The translations under genes were made by a program, and so were the position numbers. Of a stretch of DNA of 64,000 bases, positions 49,217 through 57,675 are shown piece after piece. The stretch is taken from contig OZ257146.1 of NCBI GenBank assembly GCA_965279255.1, positions 4,092,001 to 4,156,000 of the forward strand, in the 5' to 3' direction. The notes beneath the pieces are model-generated. The model worked only from the letters and a program-made list of their open reading frames with translations, was not told the origin of the DNA and searched no databases. The DNA comes from CAMFLJ01 sp965279255. Its GTDB lineage: Bacteria > Actinomycetota > Acidimicrobiia > Acidimicrobiales > Acidimicrobilacustridaceae. How positions within the stretch are numbered: the first letter of the stretch is position 1; the number at the start of each line of letters is the position of its first letter.

Positions 49217-52200
49217 GCGGCGGTCTCCTCGGCGGTCTCGTCGGTCTGCTCGGTGAGCAGCTCGTCGGTGCGCAGGCCGAGGGCGGCCTGCAGCTGGTGG
49301 GGATCGAGGTCGCCGAGCGAGCTCGACTTGGGGAGCACGAGGTCGGCGATGTGGCGCTTGCCGGCGACGACCTCCTCGACCCGCTCGTCGACCGTGCCCG
49401 GGCACACCAGGCGGTGGGCGATGACGGTCTTGGTCTGGCCGATGCGCCAGGCGCGGTCACGGGCCTGGTCCTCGACCGCGGGGTTCCACCAGCGGTCGTA
49501 GAGCACGACGTGGTTGGCGTTGGTGAGGTTCAGGCCGGTGCCGCCCGCCTTCAGCGAGAGCACGAGGGCGCCGGGGCCCTCGAGGGCCTGGAACTCCTCG
49601 ATCTGGGTGTCTCGGGCCCCACGGGAGAGGCCGCCGTGGTAGCAGCTGACCGGGATGCCGAACCGCTTGGAGAGGTGGTCGGCGAGCTTCACGCCCCACT
49701 CGGCGAAGTGGGTGAAGATCAGCACCCGCTCCTCGGCGGCGTAGACCTGCTCGACGATCTCCTCGAGGCGGCTGAGCTTGCCCGAGCGGCCGTCGAGGGG
49801 GCCGTCGTCGTCGCGGTAGGCGACCGGGTGGTTGCAGATCTGCTTGAGCGCCGTGATGGCGGCGAGCACCTGGCCCTTGCGGGAGTCGGCGCCGTCCTCG
49901 GTGGCCGCCCCGGTGACCAGGCTGTCGAGCACGGCCTGGTAGAGGCCGATCTGCTCGGGGGTCATGGCGCAGTGGTCGAGCTCGTCGATGCGGTCGGGCA
50001 GCTCGGCGGCGATGGCGGGCTCGGACTTGGTGCGGCGGAACACGAGGATGCCGTTGAGGGCCCGCAGGGCCTGCTCGCCCTGGGCCCGGCCGCCCTCGCC
50101 GTTGCCCGAGAGCGAGGCGATGAACTGGGGACGGGCGCCGACCAGGCCCGGGTTGGTGAAGTCGAGGATGGCCCAGAGGTCGCCGAGCCCGTTCTCGATC
50201 GGGGTGCCGGTGAGGGCGAGGCGGCTGTGGGCGTTGAGCCGACGCAGCTGCTGGGCGGTGTCGTTGGCCGGGTTCTTGATGGCCTGGGCCTCGTCGAGCA
50301 CGACCCGGCCCCACTGGATCTTCTCCAGGGCCTCCATGTCGCGGACGGCGGTGGCGTAGGTGGTGATCACGACGTCGGCCCCGGCGGCCTCCTTGGCGAT
50401 CTCGTCCTCCTCGGCGCGGGAGGCGCCGTGGTGCACGACGACCTTCAGCCCGGGGGTGAACTTGCGGGCCTCGGCCGCCCAGTTGCCGACGACGGCCGGG
50501 GGAGCGATGACCAGGGCGGGGTCGCCGCCGGTGGTGGAGACGAGGTGCGACAGGATCGTGGGGGTCTTGCCCAGGCCCATGTCGAGGGCGAGGCAGCCGC
50601 CGAGGCCGGTGGTGTCGAGGAACCGGAGCCACGACAGCGCCTCGGCCTGGTAGCTGCGGAGGTCGCCCTCGAAGCCCTCGGGGTTGTCGGCGGGGGCGAG
50701 GGAGGCGGTGGACGCCTTCTCCATGAGGTCGGCGGCCCAGCCCGAGCCCTCGATGGTGACGCCGCCGGCCAGCGGCGAGCCGTCGAGGCCCAGCGCCTGG
50801 CGCAGCATCTCGGCGCCGGTCATCTGGGGCTTCTTGGCCCGCTCGGCCAGCGCTTCGGCGGCGGCGGCCAGGTCGGCGTGGTCGAGGGCCACCCAGCGGC
50901 CACCGGCGGCCCGCACGAGCGGGCGGGCCTCCTTGGCCAGGCGGGCGATGTCGGCGGCGGTGAGCTCGATGTCGTCGAAGACGGCGGTCCAGCTCACGTT
51001 GGCGAGCTGGTGGGCGCCGACGACGCTGTCGCCGCCGACGTCGGAGAACATGCGCAGCGACGGCGTGGGCTTCTTGCGGGAGAGGGCCGGCACCCGGACG
51101 TCGAAGCCGGCGTCGGCGAGCACCGCGCCGGAGTTGGTCATGAGGTCCCACGCCTCGACCTGGGAGAGCACGACCTCGCCGCGGCGCAGGCTGCCCGGCC
51201 GCTGCAGCGGCGGGAACAGGCGCTCGAGGCGCACGAGGTTGCCCTCGAGCTCCCGGCGCTGGTTGCCGGCGTTGACCAGGGCGACCTCGACGGGCACGAG
51301 CTGGTGGCCCTTGCCGGGCGCGAACACCGCGAGGTGCCAGGCGTCGCCGGAGTCGGGCGGGTCGAGCTGCACGATGAGGGCCCGGTAGCCCTTGGAGGTG
51401 ACCGGGGCGGCCCAGCGCTCGAGGGCGTTGGTGAGCTCACCGGCGATGCCGGCGGGCACCTCGAACGGAGCGCCGTCGAGGCGGGCCAGGAAGGCCTCGG
51501 CCGTGGCGGCGAGGGTGCGGGGGTCGTCGGGCGCGGCGGGCACCTCGACCTGCTTGGCGGCGCTGTGGCAGATGACGTCGACGACCTCGCCCAGAACCGA
51601 GCGGGTCATGGTGGGCCCGTCGACGGAGGGCGACAGGGCGGCGACCGAGCCGGGCATGGCGTCGGCGATCGCCTTGAGGTGCTCGGCGTCGATCAGGGCG
51701 GGGTTCCAGGCCACGCCGAAGGCGGACCGGTTCTGGTTCTTGCGGCCGGTGCGGGCCCGCCGCATGGTGGGCACCATGGCGCCGCGGGCGACGAGCTCGA
51801 CGGCCCAGGCGGCCACGAGGGCCAGCCAGTGCACGCTCGGGCCGAGCTCCTCGGGCTCGACCTCGGCGCCGATGCCGAGCAGCCAGCCGAGCACGTCGGA
51901 GGTGGCGGCCTCGAAGGCGAGGGCCTTGTCGCCGTTGGGCAGCGGGACGGGGGCCCGGCTGGCCCAGACATCGTCGGGGGCGTGGGTGGCGGCGAGAGCG
52001 GCGTGGAGGTGCTCGGCGCTGGTGGGAGGGGCGTCGGGGCCACCGAGCCAGGCCACGAAGCGGCCGGACACCCAGGAGAGCTGCAGCACGTTGACGCCGG
52101 GGGCGGGCTCGCCCGGCTCGGGCTCGACGCCGAGGAGGCGGTCGAGGGCGATCTCGAGCATGCGCTGCTCGTGCTCGAGGTCGGCCAGCACCTGCTGGTC

Positions 52201-52449
52201 GTCGGGGCGGCGGTGCGAGCGCAGCTGGCCGAGGGCCTCGTCGGTCTCGTTCAGGCGCTCGATCAGCTCGCGCTGCCAGGGGCCCTTGTGTGCCTCGAGC
52301 ACGGCGAGGTCGTCGTCGGACGCCTCACCCCACGCCGCGGCCTCGACGAGCGACGCGAAGAGCGGGCCCTCGACGTCGATCGTGCGCTCGGGCGCGCCGG
52401 TGTCGGCGCCACCCGTGGGCTCGGTGCTGCTGGTCTCGTCGTCGGGCAC
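49213..52449 (-). CDS. SNF2/Rad54-family helicase
   Basis: This 1078-residue protein starts at GTG 52449 with AAGAGGA six bases upstream; the open frame extends 77 codons further but that part is Arg/Pro-rich without a good site. The last 500 residues form a complete SNF2 motor: motif I DMGLGKT (about 624-630), motif II DEAQ (about 720), motif III LTGTPIEN, motif V KAGGTGLNLT, motif VI AWRIGQTK (about 1000). Residues about 1-560 are an acidic and helical N-terminal region of the HepA-like bacterial type. The role in chromosome or transcription remodelling is inferred. Confidence 0.92.
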   Translation of the reverse strand: MPDDETSSTEPTGGADTGAPERTIDVEGPLFASLVEAAAWGEASDDDLAVLEAHKGPWQRELIERLNETDEALGQLRSHRRPDDQQVLADLEHEQRMLEIALDRLLGVEPEPGEPAPGVNVLQLSWVSGRFVAWLGGPDAPPTSAEHLHAALAATHAPDDVWASRAPVPLPNGDKALAFEAATSDVLGWLLGIGAEVEPEELGPSVHWLALVAAWAVELVARGAMVPTMRRARTGRKNQNRSAFGVAWNPALIDAEHLKAIADAMPGSVAALSPSVDGPTMTRSVLGEVVDVICHSAAKQVEVPAAPDDPRTLAATAEAFLARLDGAPFEVPAGIAGELTNALERWAAPVTSKGYRALIVQLDPPDSGDAWHLAVFAPGKGHQLVPVEVALVNAGNQRRELEGNLVRLERLFPPLQRPGSLRRGEVVLSQVEAWDLMTNSGAVLADAGFDVRVPALSRKKPTPSLRMFSDVGGDSVVGAHQLANVSWTAVFDDIELTAADIARLAKEARPLVRAAGGRWVALDHADLAAAAEALAERAKKPQMTGAEMLRQALGLDGSPLAGGVTIEGSGWAADLMEKASTASLAPADNPEGFEGDLRSYQAEALSWLRFLDTTGLGGCLALDMGLGKTPTILSHLVSTTGGDPALVIAPPAVVGNWAAEARKFTPGLKVVVHHGASRAEEDEIAKEAAGADVVITTYATAVRDMEALEKIQWGRVVLDEAQAIKNPANDTAQQLRRLNAHSRLALTGTPIENGLGDLWAILDFTNPGLVGARPQFIASLSGNGEGGRAQGEQALRALNGILVFRRTKSEPAIAAELPDRIDELDHCAMTPEQIGLYQAVLDSLVTGAATEDGADSRKGQVLAAITALKQICNHPVAYRDDDGPLDGRSGKLSRLEEIVEQVYAAEERVLIFTHFAEWGVKLADHLSKRFGIPVSCYHGGLSRGARDTQIEEFQALEGPGALVLSLKAGGTGLNLTNANHVVLYDRWWNPAVEDQARDRAWRIGQTKTVIAHRLVCPGTVDERVEEVVAGKRHIADLVLPKSSSLGDLDPHQLQAALGLRTDELLTEQTDETAEETAA

Positions 52450-52763
52450 GTGGTTCCTCTTCGTGCACTGCTGCGTCGGGACGGGGCTTCGGTGCCGCGT
52501 CGTCGAACCTTCGTGGTGGCCGGTCCCCTCACCGGCTCTGCTGTGCCGCCCCTGGCTCGTCGTGTCCGCTCTTGCTGGACGATCGGCCGAGGCGTGCCGC
52601 ACGGCTCCCGGGAGGGGCGGGGGACCGCCACCCGGAGCGTGGACGGGGCTCCTGTGCCAGAGCGTCCGTCCCACCCGCACCGGAGCGCCTCTCGGAGGGC
52701 TCCAGCGCCGCCAACCCTACCGCCCGGGGGGCGCGTTGCCGCAACCCCCGGTTCTTCCCCTTC

Positions 52764-53834
52764 TCAGGGCGCAGGGTCGAGGGCGGCCTCGACAGCCACC
52801 TCGCTGGCCTTCAGCGACGCCCAGACCCGCTCGTCGGGGGCCAGGTCGAGGGCGGCGAGGCCGGCGGGGGTGAGCTCGGCCACCAGCTCCAGGGGACCTC
52901 CGAGGCGTACCCGCACCCGGTCGCCGAGGCGGTCGAGGTCGAGCACCTCCATCTCCCAGACGTTGCGGGCGCTGCCCTCGGGCCGGCCCCGGTGGAGGGT
53001 GATGGCCGAGGGTCGGATCGAGGCCAGGGTGGGGCCGTCGGGGGTGTCACCGGGGAGCACCACGACGGTGCCGGCGGCGGTGGTCAGCACCCCGTCGTTC
53101 ACCTCGCCGGTCACGAGGTTGGTGCCGACCAGCTCGGCGACGTAGCGCGACCGGGGGTGGGCGGTGATCTCGGCCAGGTCGCCCTGCTGGCTGACCCGGC
53201 CCGCCTCCACCACGATCACCCGGTCGGCGAGGGCGTGGGCGTCGACGGGGTCGTGGGTGATCACGACGGTGGCGGTGCCGGGGCGGGAGAGCTGGCGCCG
53301 CAGGTCGCGGCGGACCTCCACCCGGGTGCCGGCGTCGAGGGCGGCGAGGGGCTCGTCGAGCAGGAGGAGCACGGGGTCGATGGCCAGCGCCCGGCCGAGG
53401 GCGACGCGCTGGGCCTGTCCGCCCGAGAGGGCGCCGGGGCGGTGGCCGGCGTGGTCGGCCAGGCCGAGGCGCTCGAGCCACTCGGCGGCCCGGGCGCGGG
53501 CCTCTGCCCTGGGCACGCCGCGCGCCCGCAGCCCGAAGGCCACGTTCTCCAGCGCGCTGAGGTTGGCGAAGAGCAGGTGGTCCTGGAAGACCACCCCCAC
53601 CGAGCGGTGCTCGGGCGTGACGAACACGTCGGCGGCCGGGTCGTCGACGACCGTGCCGCCGATCTCGATGCGGCCCTCGTCGATGGGGAGCAGCCCGGAC
53701 AGGCAGCGCATCAGCGTCGTCTTGCCGGCTCCGTTGGGCCCGAGCACGGCGACGACCTCCCCCGGCTCGACGGCGAGGGCGACCCGGAGGTCGAGCGGGC
53801 CGAGGGCGACCCCGACGTCGGCCTGGAGGGTCAT
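52764..53834 (-). CDS. modC: Molybdate-type ABC transporter ATP-binding protein
   Basis: This 356-residue ATPase has Walker A GPNGAGKTT (33-41), signature LSGGQ, Walker B LLLLDEPLAALDAG, and H-loop THDPVDAHALA. About 120 C-terminal residues (about 235-350) look like a TOBE/Mop region that binds oxyanion for trans-inhibition. ATGA overlaps the permease stop. Sulfate is an alternative substrate, but the single permease and the ModA-type receptor favour molybdate or tungstate. Confidence 0.88.
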   Translation of the reverse strand: MTLQADVGVALGPLDLRVALAVEPGEVVAVLGPNGAGKTTLMRCLSGLLPIDEGRIEIGGTVVDDPAADVFVTPEHRSVGVVFQDHLLFANLSALENVAFGLRARGVPRAEARARAAEWLERLGLADHAGHRPGALSGGQAQRVALGRALAIDPVLLLLDEPLAALDAGTRVEVRRDLRRQLSRPGTATVVITHDPVDAHALADRVIVVEAGRVSQQGDLAEITAHPRSRYVAELVGTNLVTGEVNDGVLTTAAGTVVVLPGDTPDGPTLASIRPSAITLHRGRPEGSARNVWEMEVLDLDRLGDRVRVRLGGPLELVAELTPAGLAALDLAPDERVWASLKASEVAVEAALDPAP

Positions 53835-54682
53835 CCGTTCACCGACCCCGGGTCGCCGCCGAGCCAGCGGTCGCGCAGCGCCACCAGCACGCCGAACGAC
53901 ACGACGATGAGCACCAGCGAGAGCACGATGGCCTGACCGGTGTCGCTCTCGAGGGCGAGGTAGACGGCCAGCGGCATGGTCTGGGTCTCGCCGGGCAGGT
54001 TGCCGGCGAAGGTGATGGTGGCGCCGAACTCGCCGAGGGCCCGGGCCCACGCCAGCACCGCGCCGGCCACGAGGGCGGGCCGGATGGCGGGGAGGGTGAC
54101 CCGGCGGAAGGCGTACCAGCGGCTGGCGCCGAGGGTGCGGGCGGCGTCCTCGGGGCGGCGGTCGAGGCCCCGCAGGCCGGCCTCGACGCTGAGCACCAGG
54201 AACGGCATCGACACGAAGGTCTCCGCCATGATCACGCCCATGGTGGTGAAGGTGAAGCGGATGCCGAACCAGTCGTAGAGCGGCCCGCCGACCATGCCCC
54301 GGCGGCCGAAGGCGGCGAACAGGGCGACGCCGCCGACGACGGGCGGCAGGACCATCGACAGCACGCACAGCGCCCGCACGAAGCTGCGCCCGGGGAAGCC
54401 GACGCGGGCGAGCACCCAGGCCAGCGGCACGCCGAGCACGATCGAGATCGCCGTGGCCGACAGCGAGCAGATCAGCGAGAGCTTCAGGGCGTCGATCGAC
54501 GACGGGGCGGTGAGCAGCTCCCATGCGTCACCCCACGGCACCCGCCACAGCAGGCCGAGGAACGGCAGGGCGAAGAACAGGACCGCCAGGCCGGCGAGGA
54601 CCAGGAACGGCCACGGGGGTCGGTCGGCCTCGGCGCCACGGCGAGCGCGGCGCCCGGGGACCGACCGACCCCGTGAGGTCAC
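53831..54682 (-). CDS. modB: Molybdate-type ABC transporter permease
   Basis: This 283-residue permease has a basic head (TSRGRSVPGRRARRG) and about six membrane helices from residue 25 on. The EAA loop is EDAARTLGASRWYAFRRVTLP (about 182-202). GEFGATITFAGN near 225 is a ModB signature. Start GTG 54682 overlaps the modA stop (GTGA). It is the middle gene of modABC. Confidence 0.9.
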   Translation of the reverse strand: MTSRGRSVPGRRARRGAEADRPPWPFLVLAGLAVLFFALPFLGLLWRVPWGDAWELLTAPSSIDALKLSLICSLSATAISIVLGVPLAWVLARVGFPGRSFVRALCVLSMVLPPVVGGVALFAAFGRRGMVGGPLYDWFGIRFTFTTMGVIMAETFVSMPFLVLSVEAGLRGLDRRPEDAARTLGASRWYAFRRVTLPAIRPALVAGAVLAWARALGEFGATITFAGNLPGETQTMPLAVYLALESDTGQAIVLSLVLIVVSFGVLVALRDRWLGGDPGSVNG

Positions 54683-55533
54683 GGAGCCCCGAAGCCGTAC
54701 GAGGCCAGGATCGCCTGGCCCTCGTCACCCGTGATGAAGGCGGCCCACGCGGCGGCGGCTTCGGGGTTGCTGGCCTCGGTCGTCACGCCGAGAGGGTAGG
54801 TCGCCACGACGTTGAGCTCGGTGGGGATCACGACTCCCTCGGCCTTGGCGCCGGCCGCCTTCACGTCGGTCGCGTAGACGATGGCGGCGTCGGCCTCACC
54901 GGAGGTGACCTTGGTGACGACGGCCTTCACGTCGGCCTCGAGGCTGCTCGGGCTCACGGTCACCCCGGCCTTCTGCAGAGCCTGGGCGGCGTACTTCCCG
55001 ATTGGCACCTCCGGCGTGGCCGTCACGTAGATCAGCCCGGACCTCGACAGGTCGGCGAGGCCGGTGATGCCCTCGGGGTTGCCCGGCGCCACGATGATCT
55101 CGAGGGAGTTGGTGGCGAAGACCTCGGGGCTGCCGGCGATGCCACCGGCGTCGACGACCTTCTGCATGTTGGTCTGGTCGGCGGAGGCGAACACGTCGGC
55201 CGGTGCCTTCTCGTTGATCTGCTGGGCCAGCGCCGACGAGGCCCCGAAGTTCAGGGTGACCTTCGCCCCGGGGTTGGCCTTCTCGAAGGCGGCGGCCGCC
55301 TCGGTGAAGGCGTCCTTGAGCGAGGCGGCGGCGAACACGGTGACGGTGCCCGTGACCGTCGGCGTGGCCCCGGTCGTGGCGGGGGTGCTGCTGGACGTCG
55401 AGTCGGACCCACAGCCGGCGAGGAGGCCGAGGGTGGCCAGCAGGGCGACCAGCACGAGCGCGGCGCGGTGCCGGGTGCGGCGGGGTGCGCTGGAGGCGGT
55501 GGTCACGTCGGGGGGTGGTGTGGTGTTCGCCAT
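54679..55533 (-). CDS. modA: Molybdate-type ABC transporter substrate-binding lipoprotein
   Basis: This 284-residue lipoprotein has a hydrophobic stretch (24-40) and a lipobox LLAGC with Cys41. The mature part begins with a Ser/Thr-rich linker, then TVFAAASLKDAFTEAAAAFE (about 62-81), the ModA signature that carries a Ser ligand, and NFGASSALAQQI with a second Ser site. ATG 55533 is eight bases from a TACTGT hexamer, so the mRNA may be nearly leaderless. A palindrome overlaps that hexamer. Confidence 0.92.
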   Translation of the reverse strand: MANTTPPPDVTTASSAPRRTRHRAALVLVALLATLGLLAGCGSDSTSSSTPATTGATPTVTGTVTVFAAASLKDAFTEAAAAFEKANPGAKVTLNFGASSALAQQINEKAPADVFASADQTNMQKVVDAGGIAGSPEVFATNSLEIIVAPGNPEGITGLADLSRSGLIYVTATPEVPIGKYAAQALQKAGVTVSPSSLEADVKAVVTKVTSGEADAAIVYATDVKAAGAKAEGVVIPTELNVVATYPLGVTTEASNPEAAAAWAAFITGDEGQAILASYGFGAP

Positions 55534-55541
55534 GACGGCAC

Positions 55542-55547
55542 ACAGTA
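55542..55547 (-). promoter_or_regulatory. -10 hexamer of the modABC promoter
   Basis: TACTGT on the minus strand, eight bases before ATG 55533. Confidence 0.5.
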
Positions 55548-55563
55548 GTCAAGAAGTGACTAC
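55545..55563. promoter_or_regulatory. Operator-like palindrome over the modA promoter
   Basis: GTAGTCA-AGAAG-TGACTAC: perfect seven-base arms, overlapping the first three bases of the modA -10. Best read as a repressor site. Confidence 0.6.
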
Positions 55564-55580
55564 AGCGTCTCCAGTGGTAC

Positions 55581-55599
55581 GTCGTCAGCTCCTGACGAC
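55581..55599. promoter_or_regulatory. Operator-like palindrome upstream of the mod-linked PadR gene
   Basis: GTCGTCAG-CTC-CTGACGAC: perfect eight-base arms, 18 bases upstream of the PadR -10. It may be the autoregulatory site. Confidence 0.55.
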
Positions 55600-55617
55600 C
55601 GGGCCCGTGCGGGTCGG

Positions 55618-55623
55618 TAGTGT
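55618..55623 (+). promoter_or_regulatory. -10 hexamer of a predicted leaderless promoter (mod-linked PadR gene)
   Basis: TAGTGT followed by six bases and GTG 55630. Confidence 0.5.
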
Positions 55624-55629
55624 CGCCGC

Positions 55630-56196
55630 GTGCCCCGCTCGGATGCCGCCCTCGCCGAACCGGTCTGCCTCGCGTTGGTGGCCGAGGGCCCGACGCACGG
55701 CTGGGCCGTCGCCCGCCTGCTCGCCCCCGCCGGCGAGATCGGCCGGGTGTGGGCGCTGTCGAGGCCGCTGACCTACCGGGCCCTCGACGGCCTCGTCGAC
55801 GCCGGCCTCGTCGCCCGCAAGGGGAGCGAGCCCGGGCAGGGTCGGGAGCGCACGATCCTCGCCGTCACCGCCAGGGGCCGTCGCCGCAACCGGGCCTGGC
55901 TCGACGAGCCCGTCGAGCACCTGCGCGACGTGCGCACCGCGCTCCTGGTGAAGCTCGAGCTGCGCCGCCGGGCCGGCCTGCCGCTCGCCCCGCTGCTCGA
56001 GGCCCAGCAGCAGGCGTTCGCCCCCATCATCGAGCGCCTCGGCGCCGGGCCCGGCGCGGCCACCACCGACGACGAGCCCGGCGCCGCCGACCAGCCCGAC
56101 CTCGTCGGCCTCTGGCGGCGAGAGAGCGCGTCGACCGTCGACCGGTTCCTCGCCGCCGCCCTCGCGGACGAGCGGTCCCGCTCCGGGAAGGGCTGA
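55630..56196 (+). CDS. PadR-family regulator adjacent to modABC
   Basis: This 188-residue regulator has a PadR winged helix at about 10-90 (VCLALVAEGPTHGWAVARLL ... LTYRALDGLVDAGLVARKG) and a C-terminal helical domain interrupted by an acidic, Asp/Pro-rich loop at about 145-160. It diverges from modABC; two palindromes lie in the shared 96-base gap. It has no ModE-like Mop domain, so any molybdate sensing would be by a different mechanism. It starts at GTG 55630, six bases after TAGTGT. Confidence 0.88.
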   Translation: MPRSDAALAEPVCLALVAEGPTHGWAVARLLAPAGEIGRVWALSRPLTYRALDGLVDAGLVARKGSEPGQGRERTILAVTARGRRRNRAWLDEPVEHLRDVRTALLVKLELRRRAGLPLAPLLEAQQQAFAPIIERLGAGPGAATTDDEPGAADQPDLVGLWRRESASTVDRFLAAALADERSRSGKG

Positions 56197-56244
56197 CCGT
56201 GGGCGAGCGCTCGGCGCTCGGGAAAGCGGTCGCCGCGGCGTCGG

Positions 56245-56250
56245 TACGAT
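56245..56250 (+). promoter_or_regulatory. -10 hexamer of a predicted leaderless promoter (MFS leader ORF)
   Basis: TACGAT, followed by seven bases and ATG 56258. Confidence 0.45.
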
Positions 56251-56257
56251 GACGCCG

Positions 56258-56311
56258 ATGACGTCGCCGTCCGGGGGGAAGGCGCTCACGGGCCCGGTCG
56301 GGGCGGAGTGA
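56258..56311 (+). CDS. Possible 17-codon leader peptide coupled to the MFS gene
   Basis: ATG 56258 opens a 17-codon frame (MTSPSGGKALTGPVGAE) whose TGA (56309-56311) overlaps the MFS GTG (56308-56310) as GTGA. It begins seven bases after a TACGAT hexamer, the spacing seen at other predicted leaderless starts here. The MFS gene itself has no spaced Shine-Dalgarno, so coupling through this frame would explain its translation. No codon bias can be judged from so short a frame. Confidence 0.45.
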   Translation: MTSPSGGKALTGPVGAE

Positions 56312-57633
56312 GCCGGCTCGATCGCAGCGGGTTCGCGTCCCTCCGGCACCGCAACTTCCGGTACTACCTCGGCGGTCAGTCGATCTCGCAGGCCGGCACC
56401 TGGATGCAGACCGTCGCCATGGGGTGGCTGGTCCTCAAGCTGACCGGCAGCGGCGGCCTCCTCGGCCTCGTCACCGCCGCGCAGTTCCTGCCGGTGCTGA
56501 TCCTCGGGCCCATCGCCGGCGCCATCTCCGACCGGCGCAGCCGCTGGCACATGCTCCAGACCACCCAGGTCCTCGCCGGCCTGTTGGCCGGCGTGCTGGG
56601 CGTGATGGTCGCCACCGACACCATCCAGGTGTGGAGCCTGTTCGTGCTGGCCGCGCTGATCGGCACGGTGAACTCGTTCGACACGCCGGTGCGGTCGGCC
56701 TTCATGTACGAGATCGTCGGCCCCGACGACATCACCGGCGCGGTCGGCGTCGGCAGCACGGTCAACAACGTCTCCCGCATCGTCGGGCCTGCGCTCGCCG
56801 GCCTGGTGATCGCCACGCTCGGGATCGCCGCCTGCTTCTTCGCCAACGCCCTCAGCTTCCTGGCCTGCATCGTCACCTTCCTGCTGATGCGCCGGGCCGA
56901 GTTCCAGCCCAAGCCCCCGTCGAAGGGCTCGAAGGGCCAGGTGCGGGAAGGCCTGCGGGTCGTGTGGGTCGACCCGCGGCTGCGCACGCCGATGCTGATG
57001 ACCCTGGTGATCGGCACGCTGGCCTACGAGAACCAGATCGCCCTGCCGCTCATGGCCAAGTTCACCTTCGGCGGCAACGCCGGCAGCTACGGCTTCCTGT
57101 CGTCCGCCCTCGGGGTCGGATCGGTGGTCGGCGGTCTGCTCGTGGCCCGCAGCGGCCGGGCGACCCACCGACGGCTCGGCCTGGCCGCGCTCTTCCTCGG
57201 CGTGTCGATGCTGATCGCGAGCGTCATGCCGTCGATGCTCACGATGATCCTCGCCCTGGTGGTGGTCGGCGCCGGCAGCGTGGCCTTCATCACCATGACC
57301 TCGGCCACGCTGCAGCTCACGACGCCGGCCGAGATGCGGGGCCGGGTGCTCTCGCTCTACGTCACCGCCATCATCGGCACCACCCCGTTCGGTGGGCCGC
57401 TGATCGGCTGGATCGGCGAGGTGGTCGGGGCCCGGGCGACCTACGTGGTCGGGGGGCTCGGCTGCATCGTCACCGTGGCGGTGGCGTGGCGGTCGCTCTC
57501 CCGCTCGACCGAGGCCCAGGTCTCCGACGAGGACGCCGCCGCCATCGAGCGCCGGGCCGTGCGGGAGGCCGAGGAGGTCGAGGCCGACGCCGCCAGCGCC
57601 ATGCCCGTGAACATCAGCCCCAACGACGGCTGA
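56308..57633 (+). CDS. MFS exporter, EntS-like (MFS_3) family
   Basis: This 441-residue permease has about 12 membrane helices, with the first cytoplasmic-loop motif GPIAGAISDRRSRW (about 69-82) between helices 2 and 3. The sequence style (RNFRYYLGGQSISQAGTWMQTVAMGWLV) is typical of the enterobactin-exporter-like subfamily. The last 45 residues are acidic and cytoplasmic. GTG 56308 is the only start near the conserved N-terminus and lacks a properly spaced ribosome site. The cargo is unknown; no siderophore genes are near. Confidence 0.9.
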   Translation: MSRLDRSGFASLRHRNFRYYLGGQSISQAGTWMQTVAMGWLVLKLTGSGGLLGLVTAAQFLPVLILGPIAGAISDRRSRWHMLQTTQVLAGLLAGVLGVMVATDTIQVWSLFVLAALIGTVNSFDTPVRSAFMYEIVGPDDITGAVGVGSTVNNVSRIVGPALAGLVIATLGIAACFFANALSFLACIVTFLLMRRAEFQPKPPSKGSKGQVREGLRVVWVDPRLRTPMLMTLVIGTLAYENQIALPLMAKFTFGGNAGSYGFLSSALGVGSVVGGLLVARSGRATHRRLGLAALFLGVSMLIASVMPSMLTMILALVVVGAGSVAFITMTSATLQLTTPAEMRGRVLSLYVTAIIGTTPFGGPLIGWIGEVVGARATYVVGGLGCIVTVAVAWRSLSRSTEAQVSDEDAAAIERRAVREAEEVEADAASAMPVNISPNDG

Positions 57634-57675
57634 GCGGGCACCCGCCGCCCCGGCGCCGGCGCCCCGGGCGGAGGG

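Noticed and set aside
48944..52449. A phage-defence island built on the SNF2 helicase
   Set aside because: Only the helicase and one small gene are linked. No methyltransferase, nuclease or phospholipase of a known defence operon (for example DISARM) is adjacent.
49297..53145. A 1282-codon open frame on the plus strand
   Set aside because: It is antisense to the SNF2 helicase, which has a full set of helicase motifs. The plus-strand product is low-complexity.
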